From Diplonema japonicum (taxonomy: Eukaryota; Euglenozoa; Diplonemea; Diplonemida; Diplonemidae): a stretch of DNA of 64,000 nucleotides. Below are positions 41,594 through 55,547 of the stretch, piece after piece (positions within the stretch are counted from its first letter, which is position 1; every line of letters begins with the position of its first letter). Position numbers and translations under genes: made by a program. Under the pieces are notes generated by a model. The model ran no database searches and had not been told where the DNA came from. It saw nothing but the letters and a program-made list of their open reading frames with translations. The stretch spans positions 462,001 through 526,000 of the forward strand of contig OZ025661.1 of assembly GCA_964019335.1 (NCBI GenBank). The letters run 5' to 3'.

Positions 41594-42581
41594 GGCCTCC
41601 TGTGTGACAGTGTCATTTCAAAGGGAATAAAAAGGAGTAAAAAAAAAAAAAAGAAAGACATAAACATCAGAAGGGAAGATGTGCGGGAGGGGTGGAGGGG
41701 CATGGCAATCAGTCTGGGGGCGCACGCAAACAGGGGGTGCGGGTCGTACTATGTGTTTCATGTTCTCTTCTCATCAAGTCCCCCCCCCCCCCCCCATGCG
41801 GTGTGTTCTCTTTCCTTTGCTCTCCCTTGGTGATCTCTTATCTTGCAAGGTTTCCGGAAGGGAAAAGAGGGAGGGGGGGGGGGGGGGGGGGAGCGGTAGC
41901 TGAAGGAATAAAAAGAGAAGAAAAAAAGAGGGGGGGGGACAAAAAGAACACACACGCACTCCCTCCTTCCCAAAGAAAAAAGTTTTATTTTTTTTTTCTC
42001 TTTTATCCTCACCTTCAGGGAAAGTTTGTTGGGTAGAAAGTGGGTGGGGGGGGGGGGGGGGGGGTATCTCAATAAGTTCTTTTTTTAATAATTCTGTATT
42101 AAATTTCTGTTTTTTTTCCCTTCCGTTCAAAAAAAATCTCTTTGACTATTGCCGTTTTTTTTTTTACCCTCTCATTTTTTTTACACCTCCTTTTTTTGTT
42201 GTGTTATTGGGGGAAAACAAAGTGGAAAAAGAAGAAAAAAGGGGGGTGGAAAAGTTCACCGTGGGTAGGGGTGGACAAGGGTGAGTGAACAAAAAAAAGA
42301 GAAAAAAAGGGGGGGGGGTGGAAAAGTTTTGACAAATACAGCACTAAGAAGAGAGAATAGGAAAAATAAAACAAGGGGGCAATCTTTTTGAATTTTTCTT
42401 ATTGCCCCACTCCACTGGAGATCCACAAGCCCTGCGCACAGGGGTGGGGTGGGAAGGATGTAAAAAAAAAGAAAAAACGGGGAAAAGAAAACAGTATTTA
42501 ATAAAAAAAAATTGAAAGAGGGGACAAAAAGAGTTCGTTTGTATGTATTCGCCATTGAGCAGACCTTTACAGGTAAAAGGC
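41594..42581. other. Homopolymer-rich intergenic region
   Basis: C16 and G19-type runs near 41780 and 41873, G runs near 42046; no gene seen. Confidence 0.65.
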
Positions 42582-43020
42582 TTACAGCTCATCCAAGAAG
42601 TTCTGAGGGTTTTTTTTTTGTCTCCTTATTATTAGCACCTTCCCCATACCTTAATCTTTCCCCCCATCGCCTCAGACTTTACACCAAACCAGTCTTTTGC
42701 TTTCGAAAACTTTTTTTTTTTTTTTTCCAATTTTGTAAAACGAAAAAAAGAATCCCTCAATACCTTCTCCCCTGCTGTGTACAACGCGTCCGAGACATCA
42801 ACCCCACCACCCCCTGAGGGGTCCTTTGCGGGAGCTGACCCAAAGCCACTGTAGTCAGGACCACCGCCAACCTTAGCAGGCATGGGCTGTATTTTTTTTT
42901 TTAAAAACTTTTTTTTCTTTATTCAATAGATACCACGTGGGAAGCAGTGGAAGGGGCTGTGGGCTCTTCGCCGGCAGAGCCGCCACCCCCAGATCCGATG
43001 CCGTAGAATCTGATTTACGT

Positions 43021-43052
<32 letters not shown>

Positions 43053-43963
43053 TTTTTTTTTCCCCTCTCATTTCCCGCTACATACCGCCCCTTGTTGGCG
43101 GGTGCTTCATAGGTAGCAGCGTAGTCGGTGGTCGTCGCCTCGTACGACTTGCCGCCGGAAGTCTTTTCGCTAGGCGAGTTCTGTGGTGGATTTCTTCTTC
43201 TTCTTTTTTTTTTTTTAAACCACACCATGTTTGCATAGGGGTCAGATGACGCAGACAGGGCGGCTTCCCTCTCCTTCGCCTGCTGTGTCAGATCGATGGG
43301 CTCGTCCTTGACAATCTCCTTCTTGGGCTCCGGGAGGAAACCTTCCGGGACAGCGGTGTCTTTGGTAGCAAGTTTTACGGTCCCTGCATCGACCTTCTTG
43401 GCACCACCGATACCGGACTTCTTCTTCTTTGATGCGAGGTTGGGGCGGCGGGGCTGGGAAGGTGAGGAGGACTGGAGCATCACAGGTGACGCACAGGTAG
43501 GTGATTCCACAACAGGTGTCGTTGATGTGGGTGATGCTGATTCCGAGTTCCCCGGGCTCTCAGGCCGGATGGACTCCCAAGTCGATCCCTTCCCTTTGCA
43601 TAAGTTGTCAAGCTGCTTTTTGTACTGTGCCGCTGCGAGGGATGTGTACTTGTTTTTTACATCGCAGATGCCGTGTGCTCTGAAGTATTTTCTCGCAGGT
43701 CCGTTGCCCCCGAGCTTCATCCTCTGTGCCTGGTCAGGTTCTATCCCATCCAGAACCGCACTCCTCACAAATGAAATATGCACACCCATACCCCTGTGGG
43801 TCCCACTGCAGTCCTGACAAATGAAGATCCCGTAAGTCAGACTCAGCCATGTGGGGTTCTTCGCAGGACAGTCAAAACACATTTTGTTCTCGGGTATCGA
43901 CCGCAGCTCCGCCACGTCCTCCTTCGCCTTTTTCCTTGCCGCCTCTTCAGGTGATTCGGTCAT
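42582..43963 (-). CDS. ArfGAP2/3-like Arf GTPase-activating protein
   Basis: The N-terminal ArfGAP domain (about 10-130) has the zinc finger [24 protein letters not shown], the arginine-finger region [13 protein letters not shown], and a [19 protein letters not shown] stretch. The long Ser/Pro-rich linker and lysine patches fit the ArfGAP2/3 (Glo3) branch, which controls Arf1 on COPI vesicles. Exons: 43963-43226, 43180-43086, 43009-42934, 42886-42650 and 42602-42582, ending GGKIKNFLDEL, total 1167 nt, 388 residues. Bases 42763-42694 look like a 70-nt A-rich intron (GTATT donor, AAAAG end) but read through in frame as Lys-rich sequence. Removing them would break the frame, so they are kept, or a base is missing nearby. 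Start [12 protein letters not shown] at 43963. The domain is certain, the subfamily probable. Confidence 0.8.
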
Positions 43964-44527
43964 TGTATTTTTTTTTTTTCTTTCTTCTTTGGTTCGCTTC
44001 CCTCCTTTTTTTTTTGTGTTGAGGTTTAGTTTCCCGGTTGGGGGGGGGGGGGGGGGGTAAGAAACAAAAAAATATACAATGCTGCACATCAGGTGGCAAA
44101 AGATCCCTTTTTTTTTTTAAATTTAGGAAGTCTAAAAAATAAGAGCCGGACGCGAAAGGGTGACATGGATTATAAAACGGATTTAGAAGAAAAAAAAATC
44201 GAGAGGCAGTGATTGGGTATTACAAACTACCAAATTTTCAACTAATAATCTTTGGCCCTCCAATGTCGGGCCATGATGTAAAGGGGGAAAGACAAAAAAA
44301 AATGAAATCCTTTCTCAAACTGCAACACCCCTTTTTCTCTCTTTTTTTTTTTAAAAAAAAAGAATGAACAAAAATTCCCATGCATTTCACTCCCTTCCCT
44401 CACGTTTTTTTGGAACAAAAAAAAAAACTGAACAAAAATTGCGATCTACACGGCCTGCAGCAGGCATCTATTCTCGATCTGGTGAAGAAAGAGGGGGGGG
44501 GGGGGGGGGGGGTCTAAATACACGCAA
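43964..44527. other. Intergenic region
   Basis: A/T-rich with a G19-type run near 44040 and another at 44490; no gene recognised. Confidence 0.65.
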
Positions 44528-47500
44528 CTATGTGTGTTGCTCTGCTATGAGGTCCGAGATGCAGCGGTCCTTCTCTTCGAGCTGTTGGCCCATTGCACGC
44601 AGTTGCTCATTTGCCTTTTTCTGGACTGCTTTGAGCTTTTCAAGCATTTCTTTGAGGCGTTGCTTGTCATCCTCAAGAAGGGTCACACGCTCCTTTAGCG
44701 CTGGGTCTTCTTCAATGTTTCCATTTGCAGACGATGCGCTCTCCAGCTCCAAACACCGCAGCTCTAGTTCCCGTAATCTCCCTTCGCTTCTCTCTTTCCC
44801 TTCTTTCCACTCTCGTATCTCATCTTCCATCACATTCCCCCTTACCTCCATGCCACCTATTTTCGTTTTCAAATTTGCAATTTCGCCCAGTAGCTCTTCC
44901 TCGCCTTTTGCCTTCGCAGCTTCAAGCTCTGCATATTTTTCCTCGTATCTGTTGTGAAAAAAAAAAAAAAAAAAAATGGCGATTGCCTCCTCGTTTGTGT
45001 CAACACATACATAGCACCCTTTTTTCCCTTCTCTATCTCTTCTGTTAAACTGTTTACTTTCTCATTTAACGTTGTTATCTGTTTGTGGTTTTCTTATGTG
45101 TAAAAAAAAAAGGGGGGTCATTACCTCTGCGGCTGCAGCCTCCTTGTCGCGTACCAGTCTCGCCTCCACTTCCCGTCGTTCTTGTTGCACGGTTTCCATC
45201 TCCTCGTTCACCTTTTGATCCCTTTCCAGTTCTATGATTTTTTGTTTTTCCAGTGCGTCCTGTTTTATGTGGTTAATTGATGATAAACTTGTATTATTTG
45301 TGCTACCAAAACGACAGGAGTTACCATTGTATTTTTTTTCTTACCCCCCCCATTGCAACACACCCCAGCTTCTTTCACGAACGTGTTCAGCCTCTCCATC
45401 TCCGCTGCATACTGTTCGTTCTCCTCCCTCAGCGACGCCACAGCAGCCTCGGCGTGCAGATTGCTGTTTGACAACAGCTGCTCCTTTTCCTCTTCCAGCG
45501 TTTGATTTTTCTCTCGTTCCTGTTGTTATCTCAATTGTTACCCCCCCACCTGTTGTACCTGAAAGAGCTCACTCTTCTGCCTCTCAAGCTCAGTCATCAT
45601 CACAGCCACGTCTGTCCGCAGCTCCTCGACCTCTTCGTGTTCTTGTATCTGCTGCATTAGAGCTGCGACCTGCTCCTTGAGGCTTGCATTCTCGTTCCTA
45701 AGGTCCTCGAGTACTGTGTTCGCGCTGTTGAGCGACGTCAGCGCACGTGACTCCGTGCTCCTGAGGTCCATCTCTTTCTCGTTGATGTCCAGCTCCCGCA
45801 CGTAGATGTCGCGCTCACGGTTTTCGATGTCGCGCAGGGAAGTGTTCAACTCGTTCTCACGCGCACGCAACGCACGGTCCTTGTCGTTCATGGCGCGGTC
45901 CTTGTCGTTTATAGCAGCGTAGCGTGCCTCAACCTCAGCTGCCTTCTCTTGCTGTTGCAGCTGCCTATTTATCGCGTTCCTGAGCTGCTCTTCGAGCTCA
46001 TGGTACTCCTCGTCGGTGTGCTCTGCCCGCTTGTGCTGTGCGTCTGTCAGCCTTGCCGATAGTTCGGCATTCGACGCCATCAACGCAGTCACCTCAGCTG
46101 CCGTGTTGCTCAGCTCCTGCTCTGCCTCTGTTGCCCTGCTGGCGGTGGCCATCATTGTGGCAAGCATGTTTCTAATATCAGCTAGCCCGTAATGCGGCTG
46201 GTGCGTGTGCTCCGGGTGCAGTTGCTTGTACACCTGCACCATCATTGCGCGGATGTCGCCCAGCTCCGTCTCTGCGCGCTTTCTCCTGTCGCTCTCAACT
46301 TCAGTTGCCTTCCCCCGTTCCAGCCTCAGTGATGTGAGCTCCCCTTTCAGTTGCTCTTCAGAGGCTTCCAGCATACATATTCTGTCGTCCCTTGCCTGAA
46401 ATTCAGCATCTTTGCCCTGTGCCTCGTACCGCACTACCTCCAACTCCGCCTTCGAGTCGCTTGTTATGTCGCGTGCCTCGTCTATCGCCTCGACGCACCA
46501 GATGGGGACCACGTAGTCGTGGTCACGCCACGTGCTGATGGCACCTTCTTGTTTGTTGGAGGTCCAGATCTCGATGTCTTCCGGCACCGACACCACGCGC
46601 AACATCGCGCCCACGCCACCCGGCGCCCCGTAATTAAAGGCACGCATGAGTTCCAAGGTCTGCTGGTTCCAAACAGTTACTCTGCCAGATTCCTGGAAAG
46701 CGTAAAGAGAATTCGAGCATGTTACTATCCTTATTGGCCCCCTGCCGCCTGTCTCGAGCACGGCACTGCACGTCAACGTGAGGGCATCCACCACGTGCAA
46801 CCCACCCATCTCAGTACTAACCCACAGGTACCTCCCGCTCAGCACAAGGTCGATAACAGCAGACCCAAGCGGCAGGTTCCCTACTGTTTTTGTGAAGGAT
46901 GTGTCCCACACGTGGATGGTGCCACCGCTCCCTCCCACAAACACCTTTCGCCCCCCGCATGTTATGGCCGTAACGGACCCCAGTGCCGACCCGAGAGTTC
47001 CATATTGCTCCATCGTGATGGGGTCGAGTAAGTGCAGAGACGAATCCTCACCGCCAGTCACGATGCCGCCTGCGTTCCCTAGCATGCTCATCACCGTCAC
47101 GGCCCCGTCGTGAAGTTTCACATCGCCACTCTGCCTCTCGCCCTTGGCAGCGTCCACAGCCATTATCGTTCCGTTGGCCTGGCCAAGTAGCACCTTAGCA
47201 CTGCCGTAACTACCAGGTACAAACAACATGCACATGATCTTAGGAGAGCCTGAGCCGCGCTGCGTCATCCCGAACACCGTGCCGTCCTTCTCCCGTATGC
47301 TCACGTTGCCGTTCTCCTCAGCACACCACACAGTGGTGTCGGCACATATCATGCAGCGCACGTTGCCAGGGATCTTAGAGGAAGCCCCAGACGTCATTTG
47401 GCGGCCGATGGTGGCGCGGGGTATCCGAGGGGTACGCTTCTTGACTGCCACGGGGATCATCGTAGGTTGGTGGCGTTTTGCAGAAGGGGATGGCGACGCT

Positions 47501-47796
47501 GTTCTTCCAGCAGAGGTGTGGCCAGTGTGCGAAGGTGTCGAAGACGTACTTCTGCCAAAACTGTTGACAGGTGTCCTCGACCTGGCTGTGTTGATGGAAG
47601 GGCTCCCGCTCCTCATTGACCTGGGTGTAGGTGTTGCCCGTGGGGTGGTTGACCGCGTGCCTGTTGTCGATATCGTCGTTGTGGTTGGTATCCTAGCCCC
47701 GTTCCGGTTCGCACGTGCTGCTGTCCTGCTGCCGCCATCCCTCTGCCACACTGCTACCTTCTTAGCTCTTGGTGTCTTCTCATCATCCCCAGGCAT
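44528..47796 (-). CDS. WD40 protein with long C-terminal coiled coil
   Basis: Five exons (47796-45550, 45519-45364, 45259-45125, 45078-45011, 44948-44528) give 3027 nt and 1008 residues. The N-terminal 120 residues are Thr/Ser/Arg/Pro-rich and basic, like a microtubule-binding tail. A beta-propeller follows (about 140-430): VTGGEDSSLHLLD, VFVGGSGGTIHVWDT, GRVTVWNQ. The rest is heptad-rich coiled coil, with an internal repeat AINDKDRAMNDKDRALRARE. A basic N-terminus plus a WD40 propeller plus a coiled coil suggests a cytoskeletal or ciliary scaffold; no family name is claimed. Introns are 30, 104, 46 and 62 nt, the last with a T21 run. The leader ATCACAG then GGGAGGGGG before the ATG may be the acceptor site. 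Confidence 0.75.
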
Positions 47797-47995
47797 CCCC
47801 CTCCCTCTGTGATTTCCTCATAAATGACTATATGAGGCAAGAATAAATAAAAACAGTAGTGATTAGCCCACCCATCAGCATGTGATCAGTTAGGTACAGC
47901 GGCCTCATCCGCTGCGTGGGGCGCACACTACACTGTCAGAACAGTGTTCGGTTGTTGAAGTCTCATCATATCATCATTCCCTTTTTCCTATGCGA

Positions 47996-50750
47996 CTACT
48001 CCCCTAGTTTAACCCTTTTTGCGAGCTGCGGTTTTAATTTAGTTAGTGTGTTTCATTCTTCTTTGCACACCTGGCTGTCCTGCGGTGCCCCTCTCTTTCT
48101 CACATCGCCGAATACTGCATCAGGTACTGCACGCTCTTCCAGTTCGATCTGTGGTGTAAATAAAGTTTAGTGAAGTAGAAGTATACCTCCTCTGCTTCCG
48201 CAGCGTCTGCGTCCTCAGAGGGCCCTGCAGGAGCCGTGCTTTGTGCCACGAAGGTGATTTTGTCAGTGTCGGGGTTGGCGCTGTACTTACCCTCACGTGG
48301 TGCTTGCTTGATGCCTGCCGCTTCTTCCTGCTCTTCTTTCCGCTTCTTGCGCTCTTCCCTTGCAGTTTCTGCAGCAGCAGCAAGGTCGATGGACGCACTG
48401 AAGGTCGACTGTACTGACCGCCTGACCCTAAGCATGTCCTTGAAGGTCTCTTCGTTACCGTGGTTGATTTCGAACGCATGCCACGATTGCCAGAAAGTGT
48501 TCTCCTTCCTGGGATCTACGTACTGTGCTCCGTGCATGTACAGCCCCCTGGCTCTTTCGATCTCTCCCAAGCCCCGCTCGGTCTCTGCGTACTCGACACA
48601 GAAGTCAGGGATGTGCTTGTCCTTCAGCGTCTTTATCGCCTTTTCGTACACGTCACGCGTTTTGATGGCACCGAAAAACTTCTTCGTTGCCTTCAGGTAC
48701 CTCCTGTACATCCCCAACACCTCATCTTCTGGTACCTTGTCACACGCTCGGTCGTATACCGACAAGCATTGCCTTGCCAGCCCCCACCTCTCTTCGTACC
48801 TCGCGTACATCAGGTAAAACTGCGTCCGTTTACTGTAATGTGTGTTTTCGTGTCATGCGCATACTCTTTCGGGCACTCCTTGACGCACTGTTCGAAGAGG
48901 TCACGGGTTCTCTCTACTTTCTTCCCTTTGAACCTGGTCACAAAGCAGCTGATATAAGCCAGCCAAATGTCGTTGACGAGAGGCCACTGGAAGAGCGAGA
49001 CGCCCTGCTGGTAGACTTTAAAGGCTTCCTCCCAGAAGCCGTTCCCTTTCATCAAGTTTGCAAAGTTGATAACGATCTGCGGCGTGGCAACCTTGAGGTA
49101 CATGGCACGGTCGTACACATTCTTTGTCGACTGTTGTCATTGTTGTTGTTGTTGCTGTCTCCCTTGCATACCCTGATTGTGCATATCGACTCGTTCACGT
49201 CTGCGTACAGCGACCACAGCTTCACGCTCCTCCACAGCCTGTCCTGCACAGCCTGCCCGGGTACCTTCTTCCATGATCCTGGCCCTGTGAAGTTCGTAGC
49301 AGTTGCCCGTCTCAGGACATCGAGTGCTCTTCTGTACTTCTTGTTGCGCAGCTCCATCTCCGCGAACTCGCACCACACAGACGCCAGGTCATCCACAGAC
49401 TTGAAGGGTGCCTCAACTGCTTTGTTCAAGATGCTTCTTGCGGACTTAAGATCACCCCTGTCCTCGTACCACTTTGCGAAACCCGTCCACAATGTGTGCG
49501 GCTTCCCAATGGCCTTCGCGATATTCACGGTCATGACAGCCGCTGTGTATGTTTTCACAACCTTTTCCGCATCATCCGCGAAGATTGTAGTCCGCTTCTT
49601 CCATTCGTGTACGTTGTGCGGGTTCTGCCTCAGCAACACAGAATTAAGCAGCTCTTCTCTTCTTTGCATTAGGTGCTCTAGTCTCTCGAGTCTGAAGTCC
49701 ACCTCCTCGGCAAGGTCAAAGTCAGTGTGGGTCACCTTCAACATGGCACGCGTGTAGGCATCTGTGGTGTCTTCCTCCTCGCCTTCTTCCAGCTGCTTCA
49801 TTTTTACCGACAAGAGAGCCTCTTCGAAATGAGAGTACGAATCGAAGATCTGGCTGAAATCCTTTACAGTCGAGACGGTGGTGATGCCCTCCTCATAGAT
49901 GCTGCGTGCCTTGTCGAAATGCCCACATCTTGTGTTGTAGTCTGCAAGGGCGCACCACAGCTGCCCCACTTCGTTGGGGAACTTCTTGATACCTGTCCGT
50001 ATAATCTTCTCCACCGTCAGGTTCGTGTCGTCAAGCTTCAAGGCGTCCCCTTGGGTGCTGAGCAACTTGCACAGCTCGACCCACAGCTCGTGTCGCGTCT
50101 TCCCCTTCACACTGACGAACTTCGTGTCGTTGAGGGAGGCGATCATGGTGTTGATGATGTCGTTCCATTTCTTGTGCTTCCTCAAGAAGATCACGTAGTC
50201 CTCCATCAAGTAGGGCTCCAGTTGCAGGTACCTCTTCCACAGCCTGCATGCTGTGTCTACAGGTACATAGTCCTGCTTTACAAATTCTAAGGCAGATCTC
50301 CAGATGCTCTGGTGTTGAGTGATGGGAAGGGATTGCAGCGCTCTGTCGATAGCGTGTCTCGTAGAGGTGATCTTGTACTGCTTCATCAGGAAGCGGATGT
50401 ACTCCTGCCATATCCTGGGCATCTTCGACATAAAAATCAAGGCACGCTCGAATGTGCTGTTCACGGCTTCCCAAGCTGCGTTGTCAAGCGGCCTGTCCTT
50501 CACCTGGTGAACCCGCTCCTGCAGGTACGCGAACCATATTTTGTAGGATGCAGGGATATACTGCAAGGCTCTCTCGAACAGCTGGTTGCGAACCTTTGCT
50601 TCGGCGTTGTGCTTGAAAAGCAAATACCGCCACCAGTACCTGGGGTGTTGTGTCATTTGCTTTTATTGCATACTTCAGTGCATAAGGGTCTCTCTTTATA
50701 TCCTTCTCAAACTCGATTTCCGTCAGCAACAGCGTGTCTTGGGCATCCAT
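47996..50750 (-). CDS. SYF1: Pre-mRNA splicing factor SYF1 (XAB2)
   Basis: Six exons (50750-50674, 50639-49172, 49130-48861, 48819-48187, 48148-48071, 48025-47996) give 2556 nt and 851 residues, the usual size. The HAT-repeat chain matches the family along its whole length: YWWRYLLFKHNAEA, SYKIWFAYLQERV, FERALIFMSKMPRIW, LPITQHQSIW, LLNSVLLRQNPHNVHEW, IGKPHTLWTGFAKWYED, ATPQIVINFANLM and GNEETFKDMLRVRRSVQ. SYF1 is part of the Prp19-associated (NTC) complex that drives spliceosome activation. The third intron appears to be GC-AG (41 nt, GCGCATG donor). The last intron holds ACTAAC, a good branch point. Spliced, the protein ends AKRVKLGE, like a nuclear signal; unspliced, it stops five residues past DSQ at 48053. 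It shows that the organism has a full spliceosome. Confidence 0.92.
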
Positions 50751-50868
50751 GTTGCTCCCCTGTCCTGTGGGTGGTGCATGTTATGCAGTTTGAAAATAAA
50801 TAACGCGAAGCGCTATGATACATGCCCTTGAAAGGGAAGATGTTAAGCTTACGATTTACGTGCTGTTC

Positions 50869-53251
<2,383 letters not shown>

Positions 53252-53324
53252 TTTGGGTGCCCATCACCGTCTGTGTGTGGTTGATGTTGAAGGCAATACA
53301 ACAATAACTACAAGACAGGCTAGT

Positions 53325-55466
53325 CTAGAATATCCTGTTATTGGAAAAACGCTGCCCGCATGAATTGCACAACACACGCCACCCGTTCGGGCCCCTGCGT
53401 AGTTTGGGTGTCAGTCGCAGGTCGTCACCGCAGAGGGGACATGTCTTCTTATTGGCCCTGTACATCCTAAGGACGTTTGGCTTCACCTTCCTACCGCTCG
53501 ACGTGACACGGCCCATTTTCTGGTTGGTGAGAGCATCCGGACGCAGCGAGTCAATGGGGAACCACAGTCTTTTTATCTTAGGTCGGGACCTGGTCCCTGT
53601 GCAGCGTTGCTTCCGTTGCATCGACAGGGTGGCCCTGTCTAGCTTCGTGGCATGCGCAGAGGTCACGCGCCAAGGGTTTGCATCAGAGCGCATGACCTTT
53701 TGAACTGTTTCCGAGCCTGCCACTGGCAGGTAGTCAGAACTGAAGCCGTTCAAGGACGTCATGATGGCCGAACATAGAGTGTCGTAGAAGGCACGGGACT
53801 GAGCAACATCCAACTTGCACGAGGTCACCATAGAGCGGCAGATGGTGTCAATTTTGTCGAAAGGCTTGGCGCTGCCGCCAATTTCAATGACGAAGGAGTT
53901 GGTGAGGAGGTCGGGACCTTGCAAGGATTGGATGTGAAAAGTACGCTCAACTGGCCTGAGAATGACACGCTCCCACATTGTGGTGGATTTGCTAAAAGCT
54001 TTGAACGCGTACGTCTTGAGGAACGGGACGAACGTGTCACCCGGAAGGGACAGGTCATTGACAATCTGCTTGATTAAAGGTTCTTCAAACTCCCTCACAG
54101 TGAAAGTATCTACCACGCCATCGCCTAGGTTGACGGTCCCTGTGAGCAGGTTACCTTCTTGAGAGCTACTTTTTTTCTCCGTCGCCGCCCTCCATTCTCG
54201 CATTGCTTCTGCATGTTCAACACAGGCTTTTTCGTACCGCACCTCATAGGCTCTCTTGTCCATCAGCAGCATCCCTTCCCACGTCCATTCACTACCACCA
54301 GCCTCATTCATATACATGTCCATCGGTGAAATCGGCGCTAGCGGCGGCTCCTTCCTTACGGGCTTAGGTGAACTTTGCTTTTTCACCCACGGTTTGCGCA
54401 CAACATTGCCGATAGGCATTTGTGAGCTCGGCACGCCTTCCCTGGTCATGCTCCGCAGAGGGGTGATGAAGGACGCACGAGGGGCCGTGTTGATGAGAGC
54501 TGGCAGTTTCCTCCTCTTTAAATCAGGTATGATGGGTATCGAGGATTCCCGGTAACTATGATTAGACGGCAAACTAACTAAGCGCTGCGATGGCCTGCTA
54601 GGGTCAGTACACGAAAGTGTGGGGTGTGAAAAGTCAGAGAGGGAAAGGTCGTCTTGTGTGCGCAGCTCAGAGACACTGCACTCAGAGATCTCGTCATGGG
54701 CACGCTTGAGAGGCGGGGATAGCGAAATTGCAGGTGATGGCATGACAGGAAGTGAGGATGGGATAGCTGAAGTGGATTGGAACAGGGCTGGGGATGGCAA
54801 AGCGCTGATTGCTGGGGATGGCAAGGCGCCGATAATGCCAGGCGTGCCCTCCCTGATAGCTAGTTGAACTTGGGGGCTTGGGAGCACCACTTGAGAAACC
54901 AAACCCGTACTGAAATCAATTTTTGGTGAGGGCAGCACAGATGGTAGTTTTGGCTTTTCGCTTTTTTGCGTAGCTACTGAACTGGACAGGTCAACCTGTG
55001 GTGATGGAAGCACTCCTGTTGCCCCTAGTGTTGATGGCGTCGGCAATGCAGTCCCGAAAACCTGCGGCGATGGGTAAACGGCTGTCTTTTCATAGTTCGG
55101 CGAGGGGCTGGGAAGTATGGTAGACACCTCTGCACCAAGTACCGCTGTTGTTCCAACCTGTGTCGGCGGTAATGCTGTCGGTTCAACTTGCAGCACGTCA
55201 CTGTTCTGCGGGATTGGGCTAGGCAGCACGGCCGGTACGGAATCGAGTACTGACGGGCTGGGCAGAACAGACGGTCCTGTACTGGTAACTTGCACCCTGC
55301 TTGAAGCACTGTCATTGAAATCTCGGGGAGGGTTAGGGTTGGAGGACACTTTTGACGATCCATTCGAATCACTGAGAACAGGTGTGGTGCATAGGGTTTC
55401 TGGTTGGCTGTCAGCACTGAGCTTTTCCGAGTCCCCCGGCAAGGACGGGCTAGGCAAGACGCTCAT
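53325..55466 (-). CDS. SNF5/SMARCB1-like protein with C-terminal GATA-like zinc finger
   Basis: Single exon of 713 residues. The N-terminal 260 residues are Ser/Pro-rich with about a dozen LPSP units. A central basic part (LKRRKLP) suggests nuclear entry. Residues about 455-500 (DTFTVREFEEPLIKQIV, NDLSLPGDTFVPFLKTY) and about 530-590 (LTNSFVIEIGG ... DVAQSRAFYDTLCSAI) resemble the two SNF5 repeats of the SWI/SNF and RSC core subunit. The last 40 residues are a GATA-type finger: CPLCGDD, then TPKLRRGPNGWRVLCNSC. Some fungal SNF5/Sfh1 proteins also end in a GATA finger, which supports the assignment. The SNF5 match is distant, so this stays a hypothesis; the finger is clear. Start MSVLPSPS at 55466 follows CATTACAG (AG at 55475-55474). 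Chromatin remodelling is inferred. Confidence 0.55.
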   Translation of the reverse strand: MSVLPSPSLPGDSEKLSADSQPETLCTTPVLSDSNGSSKVSSNPNPPRDFNDSASSRVQVTSTGPSVLPSPSVLDSVPAVLPSPIPQNSDVLQVEPTALPPTQVGTTAVLGAEVSTILPSPSPNYEKTAVYPSPQVFGTALPTPSTLGATGVLPSPQVDLSSSVATQKSEKPKLPSVLPSPKIDFSTGLVSQVVLPSPQVQLAIREGTPGIIGALPSPAISALPSPALFQSTSAIPSSLPVMPSPAISLSPPLKRAHDEISECSVSELRTQDDLSLSDFSHPTLSCTDPSRPSQRLVSLPSNHSYRESSIPIIPDLKRRKLPALINTAPRASFITPLRSMTREGVPSSQMPIGNVVRKPWVKKQSSPKPVRKEPPLAPISPMDMYMNEAGGSEWTWEGMLLMDKRAYEVRYEKACVEHAEAMREWRAATEKKSSSQEGNLLTGTVNLGDGVVDTFTVREFEEPLIKQIVNDLSLPGDTFVPFLKTYAFKAFSKSTTMWERVILRPVERTFHIQSLQGPDLLTNSFVIEIGGSAKPFDKIDTICRSMVTSCKLDVAQSRAFYDTLCSAIMTSLNGFSSDYLPVAGSETVQKVMRSDANPWRVTSAHATKLDRATLSMQRKQRCTGTRSRPKIKRLWFPIDSLRPDALTNQKMGRVTSSGRKVKPNVLRMYRANKKTCPLCGDDLRLTPKLRRGPNGWRVLCNSCGQRFSNNRIF
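54700..55466 (-). repeat. LPSP-motif repeat region of the SNF5-like protein
   Basis: About twelve copies of [AVS][VIA]LPSP followed by three or four variable residues, spaced 8-25 residues apart. Ser-Pro pairs are likely sites for proline-directed kinases. Confidence 0.75.
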
Positions 55467-55547
55467 CCCTCGACTGTAATGTGGTGGTGTTGTGAAACAA
55501 AACAAGCAGTAAAGAATTAAAAACAGTAAACTGTGTAAATCAGTTGT

